9,848 bases of DNA. It comes from JABCPO02 sp963546185 (GTDB lineage: Bacteria; Bacillota; Clostridia; TANB77; CAG-508). Under the pieces are notes generated by a model. It searched no databases. It saw only the letters and a program-made list of their open reading frames with translations, and was not told the DNA's origin. The stretch spans positions 1 through 9,848 of the forward strand of contig CAUULU010000039.1 of NCBI GenBank assembly GCA_963546185.1. The letters run 5' to 3'. Both the position numbers and the translations under genes were made by a program. Of the stretch, positions 1 through 6,700 are shown in pieces. Every line of letters starts with the position of its first letter. The stretch's first letter is position 1.

Positions 1-10
1 ATAAAATAGA

Positions 11-39
11 TTGACAAAAGAGAGTATATATATTAAAAT
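11..39 (+). promoter_or_regulatory. Vegetative promoter for the tRNA cluster
   Basis: A perfect TTGACA (11-16) is followed after 17 bases by TAAAAT (34-39), a 5/6 match to the sigma-A -10 box. Transcription would begin near 46, about 20 bases before the first tRNA. A short inverted repeat (GTAC, six-base loop, GTAC, 47-60) sits in the leader and may be a processing signal; that part is inference. Confidence 0.75.
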
Positions 40-64
40 AATTCATGTACTGAAAAGTACGGTT

Positions 65-141
65 GCACCCTTAGCTCAGTTGGTCAGAGCAACCGGCTCA
101 TAACCGGTGGGTCCAAGGTTCGAGTCCTTGAGGGTGCACCA
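65..141 (+). tRNA. tRNA with CAT anticodon, probably tRNA-Ile2 (else elongator Met)
   Basis: A complete cloverleaf is visible. The acceptor stem GCACCCT (65-71) pairs with AGGGTGC (131-137), followed by A and an encoded CCA. The anticodon stem ACCGG/CCGGT holds the loop CTCATAA, with anticodon CAT at 99-101. The T arm is CAAGG-TTCGAGT-CCTTG. The C4-G69 and C5-G68 pairs and the CATAACC context resemble Firmicute tRNA-Ile2, whose C34 is converted to lysidine by TilS so that it reads AUA. Elongator Met tRNAs of this group usually carry CATACCC. The Met alternative cannot be excluded by eye. The initiator is unlikely because it normally has three G-C pairs closing the anticodon stem. Confidence 0.9.
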
Positions 142-152
142 TTAATTTATTC

Positions 153-238
153 GGGTAGGTGGTCGAGTGGTTAAAGGCGGCAGACTGTAAATCTGTTCTC
201 GAGAGAGTACGTAGGTTCGAATCCTACCCTGCCCACCA
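153..238 (+). tRNA. tRNA-Tyr (GTA)
   Basis: This is a class II tRNA with a long variable arm. The acceptor stem GGGTAGG (153-159) pairs with CCTGCCC (228-234) with one G-U pair, followed by A and an encoded CCA. The anticodon stem GCAGA/TCTGT holds the loop CTGTAAA, with GTA at 187-189. The T arm is GTAGG-TTCGAAT-CCTAC. It lies 11 bases after the CAT tRNA and is clearly cotranscribed with it. The CGG at 178-180 is normal D-arm and anticodon-stem sequence and shows no sign of an added base. Confidence 0.95.
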
Positions 239-263
239 TATTAATGGATGTTCCAAACAATAT

Positions 264-352
264 GCAGTTGTGGCGGAACAGGTAGACGCACAGGACTTAA
301 AATCCTGCGAGGGTTAAACCTCGTGCCGGTTCGATTCCGGCCAACTGCACCA
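264..352 (+). tRNA. tRNA-Leu (TAA)
   Basis: This is a class II tRNA. The acceptor stem GCAGTTG (264-270) pairs with CAACTGC (342-348), followed by A and an encoded CCA. The anticodon loop CTTAAAA carries TAA at 298-300 and reads UUA/UUG, the main Leu codons of such an AT-rich genome. The variable arm GCGAGGGTTAAACCTCGT forms a clear stem. It is the last gene of the tRNA operon, with an intrinsic terminator directly behind it. Confidence 0.95.
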
Positions 353-358
353 AGAAAA

Positions 359-383
359 GCAACCAGTTATCTGGTTGTTTTTT
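359..383 (+). terminator. Intrinsic terminator of the tRNA operon
   Basis: CAACCAG (360-366), a TTAT loop and CTGGTTG (371-377) form a 7-bp stem followed by six T's (378-383). This ends the tRNA transcript, so the RNA gene downstream needs its own promoter. Confidence 0.88.
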
Positions 384-418
384 GCACAATTCTTAGAGGT
401 AAAAAGAAATAAGGAATG

Positions 419-447
419 TTGAATAAGATGAAAGTAAATGATATTAT
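419..447 (+). promoter_or_regulatory. Promoter for the structured RNA
   Basis: TTGAAT (419-424, 4/6 match to TTGACA) is followed after 17 bases by TATTAT (442-447, 5/6 match to TATAAT). The expected start, around 453-455, coincides with the first base of the closing stem of the structured RNA. That agreement supports both calls. Confidence 0.55.
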
Positions 448-452
448 AACAA

Positions 453-590
453 TGTAGGTTAGAAGTTGAAAAGTATTAAGTTACGCTGTCCCAACGCGCC
501 AAGCCCTTAAGGGAAGGTGTAAAGAGATGTGGAGGTGATAGTCCCACCTAACCTATATAAGAGATACTTGAAAATAGTGTCTCTTTTTTT
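453..590 (+). ncRNA. Structured RNA or leader of unknown class, with its own terminator
   Basis: A 10-bp closing stem pairs 453-462 (TGTAGGTTAG) with 548-557 (CTAACCTATA), with one G-U pair. Inside, 495-520 folds as a hairpin around CCC-TTAA-GGG with outer C-G and G-U pairs, and 529-547 can form GTGG/CCAC. An intrinsic terminator follows at once. The core is about 105 nt and the transcript about 138 nt. The layout of closing stem, terminator and then a gene (nifS-type) is that of a transcriptional riboswitch. A stand-alone RNA is equally possible: in Bacillus subtilis a 6S RNA gene lies near the yrvO-trmU locus. However, this RNA looks too short and I see no 6S sequence hallmark. It lacks the SRP GGAAGGAAGC motif and the T-box motif. 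I do not recognise the class. Confidence 0.55.
561..590 (+). terminator. Intrinsic terminator before the cysteine desulfurase gene
   Basis: GAGATACT (561-568) pairs with AGTGTCTC (576-583) with one T-G pair and a 7-base loop, followed by seven T's (584-590). It ends the structured RNA, or acts as an attenuator for the operon beyond. Two competing pairings exist. AAGTAT (471-476) can pair with the 5' arm (ATACTT, 564-569). TATAGGT (590-596) can pair with ACCTATA (551-557), the 3' strand of the closing stem. This is compatible with a switch but not proof of one. Confidence 0.75.
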
Positions 591-640
591 ATAGGTCTAG
601 ATATGATAAAATATATAAGGATAATTATGCTAAAAGATAA

Positions 641-647
641 GGAAGGA
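641..647 (+). promoter_or_regulatory. Ribosome binding site that selects a TTG start for nifS
   Basis: GGAAGGA lies 6 bases before TTG at 654. The protein that follows begins like family members (KKVYLDSAST after the start). The upstream in-frame ATGs at 603 and 627 would add 17 or 9 residues not expected in the family. ATG 627 does have a weaker AAGGA at 617-621. Confidence 0.65.
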
Positions 648-653
648 AATGTT

Positions 654-1844
654 TTGAAAAAGGTATATTTAGATAGTGCATCAACATATTTAAAGAATTG
701 GAAAATAATAAAAGAGGTAATAGGAGAGTTAGAAGAAATAGATGCTAATCCACATAGTAACCATACAATGGGGAAAACTATTAAGGGAAAAATAGAAAAG
801 GTAAGAAAACAAATAGCACAATATATTAATTGTAATTATGAAGATATATTTTTTGTATCTGGTGGAACAGAAGGAAATAATATGGTATTTAACTATATAC
901 TTAATAAGTATTCTTCTAGAATAGTAAATGGAGAAAGTTTTGATATATTAACAAGTAATATGGAACATGAATCAGTACTTTCAAGTTTAGAAAGATTAAA
1001 AGAATCTGGATTTAATATTATATATGTTGAGACTGATAAATATGGAAGAGTAGATATAGAGGATTTAAAGAAAAAGTTATCTTCAAAAACAGTACTTGTA
1101 AGCATAATGGCAGCAAATAATGAAACAGGAGTTATGAATGATATTAGGAAAATAGGAGAGAGAATATCACAATATAATAATTTGGAATTAAAGGATTCAG
1201 AAGATAAGATATTATTTCATAGTGACTGTGTTCAGGTATTTGGTAAGAAGAATATAGATATAGAAGAAATGAAGTTAGACTATATAACAGTATCATTTCA
1301 TAAGATTGGAGGACTTAATAGTTCTGGAATAATATATGCAAAAGATAAGAAAATGATTCCAATACTTTTAGGTGGTAATCAAGAAAGTGGTATGAAATCA
1401 GGTACGGTAGATTCTTTAGCAATAATAGTAGCTGGAAGAATATTAGAAGATATTATAGAAAATGATATACATACAAAGGTTAGAGAATTAAGAAAATATT
1501 TAGAAACTAAATTGAAGGAATCAAAAATAGAATATGAAATTAATTGTAATGAGGGTTTAAAAGAAGATGAATATCTAGATGAAATTACAAGTATATATTT
1601 AAAAAATATTGATATACAAAGTGCGATAACTATATTAGATGCAAATGGTATATATATATCTGGAGGAAGTGCTTGTTCTTCAGGAAATATATTACATAGT
1701 AAGGTGATAGAAAAAATATATGATGAAGAAAGAGCAAAACATAGTATTAGGATAGGAATCGGTGGATATAATACTTTTGAAGATATAGACAGAATTATAG
1801 AAAGCTTAGAAAAAATAGAGGAAAGAAGAACTAATAATAAATAA
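654..1844 (+). CDS. nifS: Cysteine desulfurase, NifS/IscS/YrvO family
   Basis: This PLP enzyme converts cysteine to alanine and passes a persulfide to acceptors. Next to mnmA it most likely feeds tRNA 2-thiouridine synthesis, as the yrvO-trmU pair does in Bacillus. Numbering from the TTG start gives 396 residues, normal for the family. Visible motifs are SGGTEGNN at 69-76 (cofactor phosphate), His105 of EHES, ANNETG at 154-159, Asp191 and Gln194 of HSDCVQ, Lys217 in SFHK as the Schiff-base lysine, and Cys341 in GSACSSG as the persulfide-carrying residue. The gene is open throughout. Its only CGG trinucleotides span codon borders (ACG GTA, ATC GGT) and are read normally. It is preceded by the terminator at 561-590 with no separate promoter visible, so it may depend on readthrough. 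mnmA follows after 38 bases. The start is the least certain point. Confidence 0.93.
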   Translation: MKKVYLDSASTYLKNWKIIKEVIGELEEIDANPHSNHTMGKTIKGKIEKVRKQIAQYINCNYEDIFFVSGGTEGNNMVFNYILNKYSSRIVNGESFDILTSNMEHESVLSSLERLKESGFNIIYVETDKYGRVDIEDLKKKLSSKTVLVSIMAANNETGVMNDIRKIGERISQYNNLELKDSEDKILFHSDCVQVFGKKNIDIEEMKLDYITVSFHKIGGLNSSGIIYAKDKKMIPILLGGNQESGMKSGTVDSLAIIVAGRILEDIIENDIHTKVRELRKYLETKLKESKIEYEINCNEGLKEDEYLDEITSIYLKNIDIQSAITILDANGIYISGGSACSSGNILHSKVIEKIYDEERAKHSIRIGIGGYNTFEDIDRIIESLEKIEERRTNNK

Positions 1845-1872
1845 AAGGGAAAGATTAATAATAATCGTATAT

Positions 1873-1876
1873 GGAG
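1873..1876 (+). promoter_or_regulatory. Ribosome binding site that selects the mnmA start
   Basis: GGAG lies 6 bases before ATG 1883. The upstream in-frame ATG at 1871 overlaps this site and has no good Shine-Dalgarno sequence, so 1883 is the better start. The mature N-terminus MEKKTVVVGMSGGVDSS is typical of the family. Confidence 0.6.
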
Positions 1877-1882
1877 AAGAAT

Positions 1883-2993
1883 ATGGAAAAAAAGACAGTA
1901 GTAGTAGGAATGAGTGGAGGTGTTGATTCATCAGTATCAGCATACTTGCTTAAAAAACAAGGATATAATGTGATTGGTGTTTTTATGAAAAACTGGGAAG
2001 AAAAAGATGAAAACGGTGTCTGTGAAGCAGAAAAAGACTACAAAGATGTTGTAGAAGTATGTGAAAAATTAGAAATACCATATTATTCAGTTAATTTTGA
2101 AAAAGAATATTGGGATAAGGTTTTTGAATATTTCTTATCAGAATATAGGAAGGGGAGGACACCAAATCCAGATGTAATGTGTAATAAGGAAATAAAATTT
2201 AAAGTTTTTTTAGATTATGCAAAAGAACTTGGAGCAGATTTTGTAGCAACAGGACATTATGCAAGAATAAAAAAGGAAAATGGAGAAACATTTCTTTTAA
2301 GAGGACTTGATAAAAATAAGGACCAAACATATTTTTTAAGTCAGTTAAAACAAGAACAAATAGAAAATATATTGTTTCCAGTAGGAGAAATGGAAAAACC
2401 GGAAGTTAGAAAAATAGCTGAAGAAGCAGGACTTTCAACAGCAAGGAAAAAAGATTCAACAGGTATCTGCTTTATAGGTGAAAAGAATTTTAAAGAATTT
2501 TTAACAAGATATTTACCAGCTAAAAAAGGAAAAATGATTGACTTAGATGGAAATGTAAGAGGAATGCATGATGGACTTATGTATTATACAATAGGTCAAA
2601 GACATGGACTTCGGAATTGGTGGAAGTAAAGATGCAGAATTTGATGCATGGTTTGTATGTGGTAAAGATTTAGAAAAGAATATACTATATGTATGCCAAG
2701 GATATCATAATGAAAAATTATATTCAGATAGATTAACAGCAACAAACTTTTCATATACTACAAAACATGATTTAGGGAAAGAATTTGAATGTACTGCAAA
2801 ATTTAGATATAGGCAACCAGATACAAAAGTTAAAGTAATTGTTAGAGAAAATAATACTGTAGAGGTTATATATGCAGAAAAAGTAAGAGCAGTAACTCCA
2901 GGACAATCTGTAGTATTTTATGATGGAGAAGTTTGTCTAGGTGGCGCAATAATTGATAAGGTATATATGGGAGAAGAAAGATTAAAGGTTTAA
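1883..2993 (+). CDS. mnmA: tRNA-specific 2-thiouridylase MnmA, needs one +1 frameshift
   Basis: MnmA uses ATP and a persulfide to thiolate U34 of Lys, Glu and Gln tRNAs in the cytoplasm. The PP-loop GMSGGVDSS (9-17), the catalytic Cys100 in NPDVMCNKEIKF and the second Cys196 in DSTGICFIGE are present. The reading frame breaks at the in-frame CGG at 2612-2614, where the zero frame stops at 2629. Skipping C2612 joins YYTIGQRHGL to GIGGSKDAE, the usual family sequence, and gives a 369-residue protein with the C-terminal beta-barrel domain (KVRAVTPGQSVVFYDGEVCLGG) to a stop at 2993. Without the skip the product keeps both cysteines but loses the C-terminal third. Elsewhere CGG across codon borders (AAC GGT, CCG GAA) is read normally. 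truA follows after 3 bases, so the two are probably translationally coupled. I read this as a live gene, not a pseudogene. Confidence 0.93.
2612..2614 (+). other. +1 frameshift site 1 (mnmA, CTT C GGA ATT)
   Basis: An in-frame CGG follows Leu CTT. Skipping C2612 restores Gly244 of GLGIGG. The 11-mer GGACTTCGGAA recurs exactly at sites 4 and 10. Confidence 0.85.
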
Positions 2994-2996
2994 TAT

Positions 2997-3781
2997 ATGA
3001 GAAATATTAAAATAATATTAGAATATGATGGACTGTTATTTAAAGGATGGCAAAAACAAACTGGTAAAACAGTTAAGACTGTTCAAGGTGAAGTAGAAAA
3101 AGTCCTTTCATCAATACTTTCAGAAGAAATAGAGGTTGTTCGGGTCTCGGAAGAACAGATGCAAATGTAAGTGCATTAAACCAAGTTGCAAATTTTAAGA
3201 CTGAAAATGATAAGATACCATTAAGAAGTATAATGCTTGGGTTTAATTCAAGAGCTAAAAATGTTTGTATAAAAGGGATTGAAGAAGTAGATATAGATTT
3301 TAACAGTAGATTTAATGCAAAGAAAAAAACATATGTATATATATTAAATGATAATGAATATGTTTCAGCACTTACTAAAAATAGGGAATATTTTGTAGGA
3401 AAAGAGCTTGATGTTAAAAAGATGAAAGAGGCTGCAAAATATATTATAGGGGAACATGATTTTAAATCATTTAAATCTTCAGGAGAAAACAAGAAAACAA
3501 CAGTAAGAACAATATATGATATATCAATAGAAAGAAAAAATATTGATATATATGGTAATAATACAGAAGAAAAAAAGGAGAATAGGATTATTATACAAAT
3601 TACAGGAAATGGATTTTTGTATAATATGGTAAGAATAATAGTTGGGACACTTTTAGAAATAGGACTTCGGAAAAAGAAGACCAGAAGAAATGAAAGAAGT
3701 GTTAGAAGCAAAAGATAGAACAAAAGCACGGAAAGACTGTTCCACGGAAATGGACTTATGTTATACAATGTGGAATATTAG
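2997..3781 (+). CDS. truA: tRNA pseudouridine synthase TruA, needs five +1 frameshifts
   Basis: TruA makes pseudouridine at tRNA positions 38-40, which stabilises the anticodon stem and helps keep the reading frame. The start ATG 2997 is 3 bases after mnmA, and the N-terminus (MRNIKIILEYDGLLFKGWQ) is typical. Five in-frame CGG codons (3141, 3148, 3668, 3729, 3745) each need their C skipped. The result is GSGRTDAN with catalytic Asp54, NGFLYNMVRIIVGTLLEIG, GLGKRRPEEM and a C-terminus AGKTVPGNGLMLYNVEY, ending at TAG 3779-3781. Total length is 785 bases minus 5, exactly 260 codons (259 residues), the normal size. In the zero frame translation would stop at 3170 after about 57 residues. No other lesion is present, which argues against a decaying gene. 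dnaE begins 8 bases after the stop. Confidence 0.92.
3141..3143 (+). other. +1 frameshift site 2 (truA, GTT C GGG TCT)
   Basis: In-frame CGG. Skipping C3141 gives Gly49. It is the only one of the ten sites where the restored Gly codon is GGG. Confidence 0.82.
3148..3150 (+). other. +1 frameshift site 3 (truA, TCT C GGA AGA)
   Basis: It lies two codons after site 2 and is in frame only if site 2 has already shifted. Skipping C3148 gives Gly51 of the catalytic motif GSGRTD, three residues before Asp54. Confidence 0.83.
3668..3670 (+). other. +1 frameshift site 4 (truA, CTT C GGA AAA)
   Basis: In-frame CGG after 173 uninterrupted codons. Skipping C3668 gives Gly224 and restores GLGKRRPEEM. Confidence 0.83.
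3729..3731 (+). other. +1 frameshift site 5 (truA, GCA C GGA AAG)
   Basis: In-frame CGG, 20 codons after site 4. Skipping C3729 gives Gly244 in KAGKTV. Confidence 0.8.
3745..3747 (+). other. +1 frameshift site 6 (truA, CCA C GGA AAT)
   Basis: In-frame CGG, 5 codons after site 5. Skipping C3745 gives Gly249 of TVPGNGLML, and the frame then runs to the natural stop 10 codons later. Confidence 0.8.
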
Positions 3782-3789
3782 AGGATGAT

Positions 3790-6700
3790 ATGGGGGAATT
3801 TGTACATTTACACTTACATAGTGAATATAGTTTGTTAGATGGTGTAAACAGGATTAAAGAAATACCAAAAATAGTTAAAAGTTTAGGAATGGATGCAGTT
3901 GCATTAACAGACCATGGTAATATGTTTGGAGCTGTAGATTTTTATAAGGCATGTAAAAAAGAAGGTCTAAAACCTATAATTGGTGTAGAAATATATATGG
4001 CGAAAAGAAGAATGCAAGATAAGGAGCCGGGGATAGATGATACAAGATATCATTTAGGACTTTTAGCTAAAAATGAAATTGGATACAAGAATATTATAAA
4101 ATTGGTGTCTATAGCAAATACAGAAGGGATGTATTATAAGCCGAGAATAGATAGAGAAACATTGAAAGAACATTCAGAAGGATTAATATGCTTATCTGGA
4201 TGTTTAGCAGGTGAGCTTGCAAGAAATATAATTGAAGATTATGAAAAAGGAAAAGAAGTTGCTAAATGGTATAGAGATGTTTTTGGAGATGATTATTATT
4301 TAGAAATACAAGCAAATGGTATTGAAGAACAAAAAATAGTAAATCAAAAGATTGTCAAACTTTCAAAAGAACTTAATATACCACTTGTTGCAACAAATGA
4401 TGTTCACTATACATGTAAAGAAGATGTAAAAGCGCAAGATATATTAATTTGTATTCAAACTGGCAAAAAGATAGATGATGAAGATAGAATGAAAATAGAT
4501 GTTGATACATTATATATTAAGTCACCAGAAGAGATAAAAAAAGAGTTTGCAAATTTCCCAGAAGCATTAGAAAATACAGTTAAAATAGCAGAAAAATGTA
4601 ATTTTGAATTTGAATTTGGAAATACAAAACTACCTAATTTTGATACACCAAATGGTGAAAAACATGAAGAATATTTAAAACAAAAAACATATGAAGGTAT
4701 TGTTAAAAAATATGATGAAAATTATGTAGAAAATAAGGAAATAGTTGATAGGATAAAATATGAGCTAGATGTAATTATTAAGATGGGATATACAGACTAT
4801 TTCCTTATAGTCTGGGATTTTATAACATATGCAAAATCACAAAAAATACCAGTAGGACCACGGAAGAGGTTCTGGAGCAGGATCAATTGTTGCATATGCA
4901 CTAGATATAACAGATATTGACCCTATAAAATATGGACTACTTTTTGAAAGATTTTTAAATCCAGATAGAATAAGCATGCCAGACTTTGATATAGACTTTT
5001 GTAATGAAAGAAGAGAAGAAGTTATAAGATATGTTGAAAGAAAATATGGAAAAGATCATGTGTCGCAGATTATAACATTTGGTACAATGTCTGCAAGAAT
5101 GGTTATAAGAGATGTAGGAAGAGTTCTTAATATGCCATATGTAAAGGTAGACAAAATAGCTAAGATGATACCAATGAAGAATAAGATAACAATAGAAACT
5201 GCATTAGAAGAAAGCAAAGAATTAAAAGAAGAATATGATAATGATGAAGAAGTTAAAAATCTAATAGATAATGCTAGAAAATTAGAAGGAATGCCAAGAA
5301 ATGCATCAACACATGCATGTCGGTGTAGTTATAACAAAAGACCCTGTAAATACATATGTACCACTATATTTAAATGACAATAATGTTGTAACACAATATA
5401 CAATGACAACATTAGAAGAACTAGGACTTCTTAAGATGGATTTCTTAGGACTTAGAACTCTTACAGTTATAAGGGAGTGTGAAGATATTGTTAAAAAAAC
5501 AAGAGGTATTGATATAATATATGATAAAGACTTTAATGATAAAAAGGTTTATGAACTTTGGCAAAGTGGAAATACAATGGGAATATTCCAGTTTGAATCT
5601 GCAGGTATGATTAAGTTTATGAAAGAACTAAGACCTGATAATTTAGAAGATATAATAGCAGGTGTTTCATTATATCGTCCAGGACCAATGGATCAAATAC
5701 CTAGATATATTAAAGGAAAAAGAAATCCAGGACATAATGTATATACACATAAAGCATTAGAAAGTATTTTAAGTGTTACATATGGTTGTATGGTATATCA
5801 AGAACAAGTTATGGAAATTGTTAGAAAATTAGCAGGATATTCTCTTCGGAAGAGCAGACTTAGTTAGAAGAGCGATGGGTAAGAAAAAGCTTGATATAAT
5901 GGAAAAGGAAAGAGAAATATTCATAAATGGACTTGTAGAAGATGGAGAAGTTAAAGTGCCAGGCTGTGTTAGAAATGGTATAGATGCAAAATCTGCAAAT
6001 ACAATATTTGATGAAATGGCAGAATTTGCTAAATATGCATTTAATAAGTCACATGCAGCGGCATATGCAGTATTATCATATAAGACAGCATATTTAAAAA
6101 CATATTATTTAGAAGAGTTTTTAGCTGCAACAATGAATAGTTATTTAGGAAATTTAGATAAAGTTCCTATATATATTGAAGATGCTAAAAAACAAGGTGT
6201 TGAAGTATTAAAACCAAGCATTAACAAAAGTTTTATAAAATTCTCTGTAGAAAAAGGAAAGAAAATTATTCGTTTTGGACTTCGGAAGTGTAAAAAATGT
6301 TGGAAATTCAGCAAGAATAGTTGTAAATGAAAGAATACAAAATGGTGAATATATAAACTTTACCGATTTTATAAAACGTGTATCAAAACTTGGAGTAAAC
6401 AAGAAATCGATAGAATCTTTAATAAGAGCAGGAGCATTTGATGAACTTGAAAATAATAGAAAAAAATTACTAGAATCATATGAAGATATTATAGAATATT
6501 TTACAAAATCAAATACAAGTGTTATGAAAGACCAAACAAGTATGTTTGAAATGTTTGAAGAAGATGATGATAAAAAAGATGAAGTAGACCACCTATACAT
6601 AGATGTTAAAGATATGTCAGAAAAAGAAAAATTACTTGATGAAAAAGAAATGATAGGAATATATATATCAGGACATCCAATTACTAAGATATATGATAAG

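Noticed and set aside
527..538. Three-codon leader peptide (ATG TGG AGG TGA) in the structured RNA
   Set aside because: No Shine-Dalgarno sequence upstream, and it overlaps the predicted stem elements. Too short to support.
453..557. SRP RNA, T-box leader or tRNA-like decoder of CGGN in the structured RNA
   Set aside because: There is no SRP GGAAGGAAGC-type domain, no T-box AGGGTGGNACCGCG motif, no T-arm GTTCGA and no four-base anticodon TCCG in a loop.
893..1105. Minus-strand open frame inside nifS
   Set aside because: Short antisense shadow within a well-supported gene.
3073..3768. Long open frame on the minus strand opposite truA
   Set aside because: It is the antisense shadow of an AT-rich gene: Ser/Phe/Leu-rich, no ribosome binding site, no recognisable domain, and it overlaps a clear truA.
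5842..5854. Hairpin with CGG in its loop as the general trigger for shifting
   Set aside because: CTCTT-CGG-AAGAG at site 9 and ACTT-CGG-AAGT at site 10 can pair, but the other sites show only two or three pairs or none, so it is not a shared element.
2612..6285. Simple sequencing or assembly error as the cause of the frame breaks
   Set aside because: Not fully excluded. It is disfavoured because the added C follows codon phase and because the same local contexts occur without it. Reads from a second technology would decide.
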